From: Parvularcula sp964342585
GTDB taxonomy: Bacteria; Pseudomonadota; Alphaproteobacteria; Caulobacterales; Parvularculaceae
Reading direction: 5' to 3'
Assembly: GCA_964342585.1 (NCBI GenBank)
Contig: CAYFHK010000056.1
Coordinates: forward strand, 1 to 16,238
Length of the DNA: 16,238 bases
Shown piece after piece: positions 1-7,266 of the stretch. Within the stretch, counting starts at the first letter, position 1. Each line of letters opens with the position of its first letter. Both the position numbers and the translations under genes were made by a program. The notes under the pieces are model-generated. The model saw only the letters and a list, made by a program, of their open reading frames with translations, was not told the origin of the DNA and ran no database searches.

Positions 1-105
1 CGCTGTGCTGATGGTTGCGGTGTCTTCGGAACCACCGCCGCACCCGGCAATCAAAATCAAAGCCGTGCCCGCCATAAGCGCACGTGTGAACGGCGTCATT
101 CGCAT
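1..105 (-). CDS. Lipoprotein, N-terminal fragment (runs off the left edge)
   Basis: Only the first 35 codons are in the window. The protein starts MRMTPFTRALMAG, has a hydrophobic stretch and then a lipobox ILIAGC with the lipidated Cys at about residue 22, followed by GGGSED, a typical flexible linker. This is a clear type II signal peptide, so the product should be anchored in the inner or outer membrane facing the periplasm. The ATG at 105 is chosen because a GGGAG Shine-Dalgarno lies 6 nt upstream; a second ATG at 99 is possible. It lies downstream of the TlpA-like gene on the same strand with a gap of about 104 bp, so co-transcription is possible. No family can be named from this fragment. 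Confidence 0.72.
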   Translation of the reverse strand, partial: MRMTPFTRALMAGTALILIAGCGGGSEDTATISTA

Positions 106-209
106 TCAGATCTCCCTTTCGCCGGATCCCCGCTCCGACATCGTCTACTCAGCTTGGCAGACGGTTTGCCGCGCTCTGGCCTGGGGGGGAAGAGAAGAAA
201 GCGGTTTGC

Positions 210-806
210 CTATTGCGCGAGGGCACGCAGAAAGCTTTCCGTTTCCGTCTGTTGCCACGCCGCATCGCCTGTGATGCGGCCGACTTCGCCGTCACCGGGT
301 CTATAAATCACAGCAACGGGTCGGCGTTCCCGTCGCCCGATGTAATCTTCGTAAGCGCCGCTGGTGTCGATTAAGTCAGCCACCTGCGATGAGGGCTGCA
401 GGGGATAGGCGCCACGATCCAGATAAACGCGGGCAAAGCCGACGGTGCTGTCCGTCAACGAGGTGGCCATGGCCTCCAATCCCGCCGACGCCTCGGCGCA
501 ACCCTCGCATCGGGTGGGGAGAAACATCACGACATTCAACGTGCCGGGCAGCGTGGCCAGTCGTCTTTGCCGGTCGCCATCTTGCACGAGCATTGGCGGA
601 ATAGGGCGCGGCGGGAAAGCGGCCTCATAGCCAGGCACGGCGATCGGGTCAGCGGCACTCCGGGTGGCGGCGCCCATTGGCGGGGAGATGGCGGCGCTAA
701 TCAGCACAATGGCAGCGGTGATCGCGCCGACCCCCATCATTGCGCGGATGGCGAGGCCATTGGTCAACCAGTCTGTTGATTTCGATGTCGTCGGCTTGTC
801 ATTCAT
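210..806 (-). CDS. TlpA-like thioredoxin-fold protein, membrane anchored
   Basis: A 198-residue protein with one N-terminal membrane segment (about residues 20-42, after a short cytosolic DKPTTSKST tail) and a periplasmic thioredoxin-like domain. The probable redox centre is CEGC in the sequence LPTRCEGCAE, following a NVVMFLP strand; a probable cis-Pro loop is RRPVAVIYRPG, followed by GEVGRITG. TlpA-type proteins reduce disulfides, for example in cytochrome c or copper-site assembly. The sequence is divergent: the usual WCxxC has Arg in place of Trp, so the substrate is open. In many alphaproteobacteria a tlpA gene is divergent from argH upstream of lysA, and its position here (divergent from lptM-lysA) supports the call. 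The Shine-Dalgarno is weak. Confidence 0.7.
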   Translation of the reverse strand: MNDKPTTSKSTDWLTNGLAIRAMMGVGAITAAIVLISAAISPPMGAATRSAADPIAVPGYEAAFPPRPIPPMLVQDGDRQRRLATLPGTLNVVMFLPTRCEGCAEASAGLEAMATSLTDSTVGFARVYLDRGAYPLQPSSQVADLIDTSGAYEDYIGRRERRPVAVIYRPGDGEVGRITGDAAWQQTETESFLRALAQ

Positions 807-872
807 CGGGAAAACTCTGCGAAGGGGTGAAGGACTGATCTGTCGGACTTGACGGCTGACAGCGGGTTTCTC

Positions 873-998
873 ATGCGCAGTGACATGAAACTTATGCTCC
901 TCATCATTGCGTGCCTCGCCTTCGGTCTTTCGTCTTGCGGACGGAAGGCGCCGCTCGATATCCCGCCGCCGCCCTCCGGCAACGTCACCATCAATTAA
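873..998 (+). CDS. lptM: LptM-like small lipoprotein (LPS translocon maturation)
   Basis: A 41-codon gene. It encodes MRSDMKLMLLIIACLAFG, then the lipobox LSSC (Cys22), then GRKAPLDIPPPPSGN and stop. A Cys followed by GRKxPL and a Pro-rich end is the hallmark of the LptM (formerly YifL) family, tiny lipoproteins that assist oxidative maturation of the LptD LPS transporter in the outer membrane. The alternative start is ATG 885 (MKLMLL...), which gives a neater signal peptide; neither has a strong Shine-Dalgarno. The gene sits 11 bp upstream of lysA, the position usual for this family in alphaproteobacteria, and is probably co-transcribed and translationally coupled with it. It overlaps only spurious frames. 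Confidence 0.8.
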   Translation: MRSDMKLMLLIIACLAFGLSSCGRKAPLDIPPPPSGNVTIN

Positions 999-1009
999 AA
1001 CGGCGCCCT

Positions 1010-2266
1010 ATGGACCATTTCTCTTACGTCGGCGAGACGCTTCACGCCGAAGATGTGCCACTGCCCACGATTGCGGCCGCCGTCGGATCTCCGTTCTACG
1101 TCTATGCCAGCGCCACGTTGAGGCGGCATTTCGACGTCTTTGCCGAGGGGATGGGCGACGCAGATGTCGTCGTCGCCTTTGCGGTGAAGGCGCTTTCCAA
1201 TATCGCCGTGCTGCGCCTATTGGCGAGGAAAGGCGCGGGTGCCGACATCGTGTCTGGCGGCGAGCTCTATCGCGCGCTCAAAGCGGGCATTCCCGCAGAA
1301 AAAATTGTCTTCTCTGGCGTTGGCAAAACCGCGACGGAAATGGCGAGCGCCCTCGATGCGGGGATCGGACAGTTCAACGTCGAAGGGGAAGCAGAGCTTC
1401 ATCTCCTTGCGAAGGTCGCGCGCGAGAAGGGGACGGAAGCACCGATCGCTCTCCGCGTGAACCCGGATGTCGATGCAAGCACTGACACGCGCATCTCGAC
1501 GGGGCGGGCCACTGACAAATTCGGCGTGAATATCGAGCGGGCCAAAGCGCTCTTTGCGACAGCGCAAACGTTAGACGGCGTGCGGCCGCGCGGTGTCGCG
1601 ATGCATATCGGCTCGCAGATTACACAACTCGGTCCGTTTGAAGAGGCGGCGCGGCGTGCAGCGGCATTGGTGATGGAACTGCGCGGGCAAGGGGTCGACA
1701 TTCAAACCCTCGATCTGGGGGGTGGGCTTGGCATTCCGTATGCGGGCGAAACCGATCTCCCCCAGCCGCGCGATTATGTGGCGGCCCTCCGCCGGGTGAG
1801 CGATCCCCTTGGGGTGAAAGTGATTTTCGAACCCGGGCGGATGATCGCGGGCAATGCCGGACTGTTCGTGACGTCTGTGCTGTTCGAAAAGCCGCAAGGC
1901 CCAAAGACCTATCTGATTGTCGATGGGGCGATGAATGATCTCATCCGTCCTGCGCTTTATGGTGCCCGGCATCAGCTGGTGCAGGTGGATCGGCGGCAAG
2001 GTCCTGCGAAGACCTTCGATATTGCAGGCCCCGTTTGTGAGAGCACGGATGTGTTGTTGAGGGACGCCGAGCTGATTGAGCCAGTCGCGGGTGATCTCCT
2101 CGCCTTCCGAACCGCCGGTGCTTACGGCGCGGTGCAGGCAGGGCAATACAACACCCGCCCCCTTGTGCCTGAGGTCTTGGTGGACGGCGATAAGTTCGCG
2201 GTGATCAGACGGCGGCCCAGCTATGAGGAAATGTTGTCATTGGAGAGCATTCCGGACTGGCTATAG
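1010..2266 (+). CDS. lysA: Diaminopimelate decarboxylase
   Basis: A 418-residue PLP enzyme that decarboxylates meso-diaminopimelate to L-lysine in the cytosol, the last step of lysine synthesis. The fold-type III alanine-racemase-like barrel carries FAVKALSN with PLP Lys60, GADIVSGGELYRALKAG, the HIGSQIT motif, LDLGGGLGIPY (phosphate-binding glycine loop) and EPGR. The C-terminal beta domain carries VDGAMNDLIRPALYGARH, the active-site GPVCEST from the partner subunit, and GAYGAVQAGQYNTRP. Length is normal. The frame is open further upstream to 911, but ATG 1010 gives the standard MDHFSY... start and avoids overlap with lptM. There is no obvious Shine-Dalgarno, which fits translational coupling to lptM 11 bp upstream. 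Confidence 0.96.
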   Translation: MDHFSYVGETLHAEDVPLPTIAAAVGSPFYVYASATLRRHFDVFAEGMGDADVVVAFAVKALSNIAVLRLLARKGAGADIVSGGELYRALKAGIPAEKIVFSGVGKTATEMASALDAGIGQFNVEGEAELHLLAKVAREKGTEAPIALRVNPDVDASTDTRISTGRATDKFGVNIERAKALFATAQTLDGVRPRGVAMHIGSQITQLGPFEEAARRAAALVMELRGQGVDIQTLDLGGGLGIPYAGETDLPQPRDYVAALRRVSDPLGVKVIFEPGRMIAGNAGLFVTSVLFEKPQGPKTYLIVDGAMNDLIRPALYGARHQLVQVDRRQGPAKTFDIAGPVCESTDVLLRDAELIEPVAGDLLAFRTAGAYGAVQAGQYNTRPLVPEVLVDGDKFAVIRRRPSYEEMLSLESIPDWL

Positions 2267-2327
2267 GGGGTCAAAACGTGGTGGCATCCCCCTTGCCTCT
2301 AGAGGGGATGGGAGCGGAGCCGCGTTG

Positions 2328-2876
2328 ATGATCTTTGCCTTTTGCGTTGCGATCTTGCTGGCTGGCGTTTGCGCCGCCGCAGCGATGGTGCGCGGCGAAG
2401 AGCGGCGGCTGCGAGGCGCGCTTTTGGCGCCAAACCTTTCCGAAGCGCGCGAGATCTTAGGCAGAAAGTTTCCCGATGCCGGGGTCGTCGATCATTGGAC
2501 GTCGGGACGCTATTTGATGCTGTCGCTTACGGGCGGCGGCGCGGCCATTTTCGCCTGCCCGCGGCAAGGCGCGGGGATCACGATGCACGTCTCGCCGCCT
2601 GGCGCGCTCATCCGGCGACACAAAAAAGGCGTGACGATCCCTGTGCGTGGCCTTGGTGGGCCTTTGCGGGTCTCCGCCTCGCAGCCAGACATTTTGGCGG
2701 CGTGGCTGGAGGCCGCCGTTGCGCCGCGGCCGGGTGGTGATTTGCTCAGCGCAAAGCCAAAAAGAAGGCGTCGCCGTCAACCGGTCACGGCAACAGCGAC
2801 GCCGCACATTGTTCCAGCTTATTCCGCTTTCAGGAACTCAGCTTCGATCCGCAAATCGACCGCATCGCCCACATAA
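2328..2876 (+). CDS. Hypothetical single-span membrane protein downstream of lysA
   Basis: A 182-residue protein of unknown function. Residues 1-20 (MIFAFCVAILLAGVCAAAAM) form a membrane segment or signal anchor, followed by a charged stretch (RGEERRLR). The middle holds NLSEAREILGRKFPDAGVVDHWTSGRYLMLSLTGGG and the later part has a basic run KPKRRRRRQP. ATG 2328 follows a GGAGCGGAG purine-rich stretch; the frame stays open upstream to 2223 but that would overlap lysA. It lies 61 bp after lysA and probably belongs to the same transcript. The final 19 codons read antisense through the 3' end of the yceI-like gene, so the native C-terminus may differ. No family was recognised. Confidence 0.62.
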   Translation: MIFAFCVAILLAGVCAAAAMVRGEERRLRGALLAPNLSEAREILGRKFPDAGVVDHWTSGRYLMLSLTGGGAAIFACPRQGAGITMHVSPPGALIRRHKKGVTIPVRGLGGPLRVSASQPDILAAWLEAAVAPRPGGDLLSAKPKRRRRRQPVTATATPHIVPAYSAFRNSASIRKSTASPT

Positions 2877-3529
2877 GGCGTGTAGAGGCCGAGATCCCAT
2901 TCGCTGCGCATGATTTGACCGGTCGCGGAAATGCCGAACGCATCGACATTTTGCATCGGGTGCTCAGCCGCGCGATTGAGGACCACATCCAGGGTGACCG
3001 GTTTCGTCACGCCCTTCATGGTGAGGTCGCCCGTCAACGTGCCGGTGGTCGGGCTGTCGAAGGTGAGATCTGTGCTCTCAAAGGTGATCGAGTCGTAGGT
3101 CTCGACTTCGAAGAAATCACCGCTTTTCAGGTGCTGGTCAAAATCCGCGACGCCTGAATTGATCGAGGCCGGGTCGATCTCGACCATCAGCGCTGAGGCG
3201 GAGGGGTCTTCGGCGTCATAGGTCACCGTCGCATCGACATCGTCGAAGCGCAGCACGGGGCGCGAATATCCTTGGTGAAGATAGCTGAACGTCACATAGC
3301 CGTGCGTTTTGTCCATCTCATAGGTGCCCGACGACAGGGTGGAGCGCCCCGCGTCGTCCATCGCTTCATTACTGGCTGTTTCTTGCGCGCTGGTTTCGGC
3401 CGCGGCTTCTGCTTCGACGGCGGCCGTTTCCATTTCGGCCGGCTCAGATGCTGATGCCGTCTCATTTTCGGCACAGGCTGTGGAAACGAGGAGCGCAAGG
3501 GCTGCGCTGCTATAAAAGAGGGGTCGCAT
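2819..3529 (-). CDS. YceI-family exported protein with acidic linker
   Basis: A 236-residue exported protein. Residues 1-20 are a signal peptide (MRPLFYSSAALALLVSTACA). The Cys suggests a lipoprotein, but STAC is a poor lipobox, so signal peptidase I cleavage after ACA is also possible. Residues 21-60 form a low-complexity Glu/Ala/Thr linker. From about 65 the YceI lipocalin-like barrel begins: GTYEMDKTHGYVTFSYLHQG, LRFDDVDATVTYD, DFFEVETYDSITFES, GDLTMKGVTKPVTLDV and DLRIEAEFLK. YceI proteins bind long polyisoprenoid or quinone-like lipids in the periplasm; the physiological role here is unknown. ATG 3529 has a GGGAG Shine-Dalgarno 7 nt upstream. The gene converges on and overlaps the hypothetical gene at 2328-2876 by 58 bp. 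Confidence 0.92.
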   Translation of the reverse strand: MRPLFYSSAALALLVSTACAENETASASEPAEMETAAVEAEAAAETSAQETASNEAMDDAGRSTLSSGTYEMDKTHGYVTFSYLHQGYSRPVLRFDDVDATVTYDAEDPSASALMVEIDPASINSGVADFDQHLKSGDFFEVETYDSITFESTDLTFDSPTTGTLTGDLTMKGVTKPVTLDVVLNRAAEHPMQNVDAFGISATGQIMRSEWDLGLYTPYVGDAVDLRIEAEFLKAE

Positions 3530-3555
3530 AACTATCTCCCGCGATTGATTCTTGG

Positions 3556-3572
3556 GTTCGGCTCACCCGAAC
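3556..3572. promoter_or_regulatory. Inverted repeat upstream of the yceI-like gene
   Basis: GTTCGG and CCGAAC arms (6 bp, perfect) flank a CTCAC loop, 27 bp upstream of the yceI-like start on the opposite strand. The rest of the 211-bp gap to yggT (to 3740) shows no gene and no convincing promoter. It could be an operator or a weak hairpin; there is no T-run, so it is not an intrinsic terminator. Confidence 0.25.
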
Positions 3573-3740
3573 TAGGGGGACATAGGGCGGACATGCCGTC
3601 TCAGCCACGATCCGCCGCAGCAAGGCGTATTGCGCGCTGCGCAAAAAAGCCCCCACCGATGGTGAGCGCTTGTGGCGGGGTGCGAGCCCGACTAGGTCAG
3701 CCTCAACTTCACATCACCTTTGAAAGGGCAGGAGCTGCCG

Positions 3741-4043
3741 ATGGCCGTCATCGCCTATATCGTCAATGCACTGATCGATATCTATATCTGGATTCTCATC
3801 ATCTCGATTATCGCGAGTTGGTTGATCGCGTTCGGCGTGGTCAATCCGCAAAACCAATTCGTTGGGATCGTCCTGCGAACGTGTAACTCGCTGACCGAGC
3901 CACTGTTGCGGCCCGTGCGCAATTTCTTGCCGAATATGGGCGGCCTCGATTTGTCGCCGATCTTTGTGTTTATCGGGCTGCGCGCGGTGCAGGTTGGGCT
4001 CAACCGATACATCTTCGGCCCGGCATTGGCGCAAGGATTCTAA
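3741..4043 (+). CDS. YggT-family integral membrane protein
   Basis: A 100-residue inner-membrane protein with two hydrophobic regions, about residues 2-32 (VIAYIVNALIDIYIWILIIS...) and 70-90 (LSPIFVFIGLRAVQVGL). Between them lies the family signature: NPQNQFVG, then LTEPLLRPVRNFLPNMGGLDLSPI. YggT/YlmG proteins are small conserved membrane proteins linked to osmotic tolerance or to division and membrane organisation, with no settled biochemical function. The start is ATG 3741, with a GGGCAGGAG Shine-Dalgarno just upstream; a TTG at 3720 would only add seven residues. Its stop codon lies 3 bp before the folD start, so the two are almost certainly one operon. The DUF167 gene often found between them in relatives is absent. 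Confidence 0.9.
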   Translation: MAVIAYIVNALIDIYIWILIISIIASWLIAFGVVNPQNQFVGIVLRTCNSLTEPLLRPVRNFLPNMGGLDLSPIFVFIGLRAVQVGLNRYIFGPALAQGF

Positions 4044-4046
4044 GCC

Positions 4047-4931
4047 TTGGCCCAGCGCATCGACGGCAAAGCACAGGCAAAGGATTTGCGCGATCGCGTT
4101 GCAGTGGCCGCGGCGGCTGTGATGGATGCCGCCGGGCGCATGCCAGGGCTGGGCGTCGTCTTGGTCGGCGAGGACCCGGCCAGCCAAGTCTATGTGCGCA
4201 ATAAGGTGAAACTCACCAAAGCCGCCGGCATGGTGAGTGTCGAAAGACGGCTGCCCGCGTCAGCCAGCCAGGCCGATGTCGAGGCGGAGATCGATGCGTT
4301 GAACGCCGACCCCTCCATCGATGGCATTTTGCTCCAGCTGCCTTTGCCGAAAGGCCTTGATGCCGACGCAGCGATTGCGCGGATCGACCCGAGTAAGGAC
4401 GTGGATGGGCTGACCGAGATTAGCGCTGGGCGCTTGGTTTTGGGGCGGCCGGGCTTCCAGCCATGCACGCCGGTGGGGTCTGTGTTGCTCGCGAAATCCA
4501 TTCATCCGGATCTGACGGGCATGGATGCGGTGGTCATCGGTCGATCGATCTTGGTGGGCAAGCCGCTCGCGCTACTGCTGCAAGCAGAAAACGCGACCGT
4601 GACCATGGCGCATTCCCGCAGTCGCAATTTGCAAAGCATTTGTCAGCGGGCAGATTTGCTCTTCGTTGCCGCCGGGCGGCCTGCGCTGATCCCGGGGAGC
4701 TATGTTAAACCCGGCGCCACCGTGATCGATATCGGGATCAATCGCATCGATGACGGGCAAGGTGGCAGTAAGCTCGTTGGGGATGTCGATTACGAGGGTG
4801 CCGCTGCCGTGGCCGGTGCGATCACGCCCGTGCCTGGCGGGGTGGGGCCGATGACCATTGCCTGCCTCTTGCGCAACACCGTGCTTGCTGCGGTGAGCCG
4901 CCTCGGCCTGGAAACGCCGCCTGACCTTTAG
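4047..4931 (+). CDS. folD: Bifunctional methylenetetrahydrofolate dehydrogenase / methenyl-THF cyclohydrolase
   Basis: A 294-residue cytosolic enzyme of one-carbon metabolism: NADP-dependent oxidation of 5,10-methylene-THF, then hydrolysis to 10-formyl-THF. The catalytic set is visible: Tyr49 and Lys53 in YVRNK, Gln97 in GILLQLPLP and Asp120 in KDVDGL. The nucleotide-binding half has PCTPVGS, VVIGRSILVGKP, NATVTMAHSRS and the C-terminal PVPGGVGPMTIACLLRNT signature. The usual GRSNIVGKP reads ILVG here, a mild change. The start is TTG 4047, the only start that keeps the full N-terminus, 3 bp after yggT, which implies translational coupling. The TAG stop overlaps the stop of convergent egtD. 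Confidence 0.96.
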   Translation: MAQRIDGKAQAKDLRDRVAVAAAAVMDAAGRMPGLGVVLVGEDPASQVYVRNKVKLTKAAGMVSVERRLPASASQADVEAEIDALNADPSIDGILLQLPLPKGLDADAAIARIDPSKDVDGLTEISAGRLVLGRPGFQPCTPVGSVLLAKSIHPDLTGMDAVVIGRSILVGKPLALLLQAENATVTMAHSRSRNLQSICQRADLLFVAAGRPALIPGSYVKPGATVIDIGINRIDDGQGGSKLVGDVDYEGAAAVAGAITPVPGGVGPMTIACLLRNTVLAAVSRLGLETPPDL

Positions 4932-5866
4932 GTCGCTTTGAAGAGAAGGACGCCGTACCAGTCTTTTGGGTCTGTCCAAACTTTCTCCAGCGTCCAATCA
5001 GCGGTGGAGCCGATCTTCTCCAGACTGTCGACGGAGAATTTGTAGGAATTCTCCGTGTGAATGGTTTCGCCCTCACCGAAAACGAAACGCTCATCGCCAA
5101 TCATCACCGCTTGTTGCTCAAGCGAGACGAGATGCATCTCAATGCGTGACTTCGCCTTATTGAAGAGGGCGCGATGCTCGAATGCCTCGACGCTGAAATC
5201 AGCGCCCAATTCGCGGTTCATGCGTGTTAGGAGGTTCATATTGAATGCCGCGGTGACGCCCGCCGCATCGTCATAGGCGGCCTCAAGAACAGATGTGTCT
5301 TTGACAAGGTCCGCCCCCATCAGAAAATAGGCGCCATCCCCGAGCGTGCGGCGAATTCCGGCCATGAGCTCCGTGCCGGCATCGGGACCTAGATTGCCAA
5401 TGGTCGAGCCTGGAAAGAACCCAAGCCCTTGGCTGGCGCTGGACGGAAGCAAGGGCAGGGCGTCGGGGTCCGTGAAATCAGCGATCACCGCAGTGGCTTT
5501 TGGCGAACCGCCATAGGTCTGTTCGATCTCGGCGGCGGCGCGCGTGACAAATTCCTCTGCGATATCGACAAGAATATAATGCGCCGGTGCAATCGCTTCG
5601 ATCAGGGCACAGCTTTTCTTGCTCGACCCGCTACCATACTCAACCACCGTGCTGCCAACGCCGACAATGCCCGCGAGCTCAGGAAAAGCTGTTTCGAAAA
5701 TTTCGGCTTCGGTGCGGGTGGGATAGTATTCTTTGACTTCGGTAATTTCTTCGAAAAGCTCCGAGCCGCGCTCATCGTAAAGCCATTTGGGGCTAAGTCC
5801 TTTTTGCGGGCGTGAGAGCCCGGCCAGCACTTCGTCGCGAAACGCCGCATTCGGATCGTTGCTCAT
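4928..5866 (-). CDS. egtD: L-histidine N-alpha-methyltransferase (ergothioneine synthesis)
   Basis: A 312-residue SAM enzyme that trimethylates histidine to hercynine, the first step of ergothioneine synthesis. Family features in order: SPKWLYDERGSELFEEIT; the SAM-binding loop VVEYGSGSSKK; ILVDIAEEF; FFPGSTIGNLGP; GADLVKDTSVLEAAYDD; NLLTRMNREL; and IHTENSYKFS, whose Glu and Ser/Tyr region contacts histidine in known EgtD structures. ATG 5866 is preferred because GGAGA lies just upstream; a GTG at 5878 is in frame and would add four residues. It lies 30 bp downstream of egtB on the same strand, so they form one operon. Its stop overlaps the folD stop tail to tail. Confidence 0.95.
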   Translation of the reverse strand: MSNDPNAAFRDEVLAGLSRPQKGLSPKWLYDERGSELFEEITEVKEYYPTRTEAEIFETAFPELAGIVGVGSTVVEYGSGSSKKSCALIEAIAPAHYILVDIAEEFVTRAAAEIEQTYGGSPKATAVIADFTDPDALPLLPSSASQGLGFFPGSTIGNLGPDAGTELMAGIRRTLGDGAYFLMGADLVKDTSVLEAAYDDAAGVTAAFNMNLLTRMNRELGADFSVEAFEHRALFNKAKSRIEMHLVSLEQQAVMIGDERFVFGEGETIHTENSYKFSVDSLEKIGSTADWTLEKVWTDPKDWYGVLLFKAT

Positions 5867-5896
5867 CGATCTCTCCACTCGACCTACAGCTATCAG

Positions 5897-7156
5897 TTAG
5901 ACGTCCTTCGCCAGCCGCAAACCCGAAAACTGCCACCTTTTGTCCGGGTGGAAGAAATTCCGATAGCTGGCGCGAATATGCCCCTCCGGCGTCACGCAAG
6001 AGCCGCCCCGAAGGACCATCTGTCCGCTCATGAACTTGCCGTTATATTCGCCAACGGCACCCTCGGCGACGGTAAAGCCAGGGTACGGAAGAAAGGCGCT
6101 GCGCGTCCATTCCCACACATCGCCGAAAAGGCCGGCAAGTTGGCCATCCTCACGACCTTGTGGCGCGGGGCGAAGACGCCCTGTCTCCAAGTCGTTGCCG
6201 CTAAGCGTGCAGCTTTGTGCCGCAGCTTCCCACTCTTCTTCCGTGGGCAGACGGGCGCCAGCCCAACTGGCAAAGGCATCGGCTTCGAAGAAACTGATAT
6301 GCGTGACAGGGGCATCATCGTCGACGGGTTGGAAGCCCCGCAGGGTCATCGAACACCATTCGCCGTCGTCGTTTTTCTGCCAATAAAGTGGCGCCTCCCA
6401 GCCTCGATCCTGGCAGGTGGCCCAGCCGTCGGAGAGCCAGAGCATCGCGTCTTGGTATCCGCCGGCATCGATGAAGGCTTTCCACTCGCCATTCGTCACT
6501 GCACGGTTTTTTAGTGCAAACGGCGTCACCAATTTTTTGTGGCATGGCCGTTCACAGTCGAAAGCGAAGCCATGCTCATCCGCGCCAATCTCAACCTCTC
6601 CGCCTGGGAATGAGGTCCACCCAGCGTCTTGCGTGGCGGTCTCCACCGGCAATGGCTGCGGCGCGTCAAAGGCGGGCTTAAGCGGGTTTTGCGCGAAGGC
6701 GTGGAGGATGTCTGTCAAAAGCAGCTCTTGATGCTGCTGCTCGTGGTGCAGGCCGAGAGTGATCAGTTCCTCGTTCGCGCTGCCATCGATCAACAACGCC
6801 TCCATGGCTGCGTCCACATGAGCGCGATAGGTGCGCACCTCATCGAGGGTTGGGCGCGAGAGCATGCCCCGTTGGGGGCGAGCGTGCCGCGCCCCAATTG
6901 ATTCGTAGTAGGAATTAAAAAGAAACCCAAAGCTCTCGTCGAACACGGCGTAGTCGCCCGTCGGCTTGAGCAGAAAGGTCTCAAAGAACCAAGTCGTGTG
7001 GGCGAGGTGCCATTTCGCAGGACTGGCATCAGGCATGGACTGAATGGTCGCATCTGCGTCACTTAAACGCGCGCACAGGGATTCCGTCTGTTGGCGGACC
7101 TTCCTGTACTGCTCTTTAAGAGAGGCGGCGGCGGGCTTTAAGCGGGTTTCGGGCAT
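5897..7156 (-). CDS. egtB: Ergothioneine sulfoxide synthase
   Basis: A 419-residue non-haem iron enzyme that joins hercynine to a thiol donor with O2 to give the sulfoxide intermediate of ergothioneine. The N-terminal DinB-like domain holds the probable iron ligands His53 (WHLAH) and His138/His142 (LGLHHEQQHQELLLTD). The C-terminal formylglycine-enzyme-like domain begins near WTSFPGGEVEIG and includes FALKNRAVTNGEW, ISFFEADAFASWAG, RLPTEEEWEAAA, GDVWEWT and VLRGGSC. A Tyr83-Tyr84 pair in LFNSYYESIG hints at the type II group that uses cysteine. ATG 7156 has a GGAGG Shine-Dalgarno 5 nt upstream; the frame stays open to 7228 but upstream starts lack a site. egtA, egtC and egtE are not in the window. 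Confidence 0.95.
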   Translation of the reverse strand: MPETRLKPAAASLKEQYRKVRQQTESLCARLSDADATIQSMPDASPAKWHLAHTTWFFETFLLKPTGDYAVFDESFGFLFNSYYESIGARHARPQRGMLSRPTLDEVRTYRAHVDAAMEALLIDGSANEELITLGLHHEQQHQELLLTDILHAFAQNPLKPAFDAPQPLPVETATQDAGWTSFPGGEVEIGADEHGFAFDCERPCHKKLVTPFALKNRAVTNGEWKAFIDAGGYQDAMLWLSDGWATCQDRGWEAPLYWQKNDDGEWCSMTLRGFQPVDDDAPVTHISFFEADAFASWAGARLPTEEEWEAAAQSCTLSGNDLETGRLRPAPQGREDGQLAGLFGDVWEWTRSAFLPYPGFTVAEGAVGEYNGKFMSGQMVLRGGSCVTPEGHIRASYRNFFHPDKRWQFSGLRLAKDV

Positions 7157-7245
7157 AGCGCCCTCCGTCGACAGCGTCTGGATCACATAACGGCTCCATG
7201 ACGAAAGGCAAACAAGATCACTCATCAAAACGCAGATGAGCTATG

Positions 7246-7258
7246 TTGCGATGCGCAA
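7246..7258. promoter_or_regulatory. 13-bp palindrome, candidate operator 1
   Basis: TTGCG-ATG-CGCAA is a perfect inverted repeat in the 258-bp gap between divergent egtB and nadD. It lies 90 bp upstream of the egtB start. A related 13-mer, TGGCGATGCGCTA (11 of 13 identical), is at 7373-7385, 29 bp before the nadD ATG. The gap holds no supportable gene. No regulator is identified. Confidence 0.4.
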
Positions 7259-7266
7259 TGAGTAAA

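Noticed and set aside
162..210. CGGTTTGCC appears twice, as a possible direct repeat or attachment site
   Set aside because: It is only 9 bp long and next to no integrase or mobile gene; a chance repeat is likely.
911..1009. Extended N-terminus for lysA starting at 911
   Set aside because: It would overlap the lptM reading frame and adds 33 Arg-rich residues not found in the family; ATG 1010 gives the normal length.
1571..2146. A 191-codon minus-strand frame inside lysA
   Set aside because: It lies opposite the conserved PLP-enzyme motifs of lysA and has a shadow-like composition.
2296..2305. CCTCTAGAGG palindrome between lysA and the hypothetical gene
   Set aside because: It is only 10 bp, without T-run or repeat elsewhere in the window; such a sequence can occur by chance.
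5948..6514. A 188-codon plus-strand frame inside egtB
   Set aside because: It is antisense to clear EgtB catalytic motifs and shows no family features.
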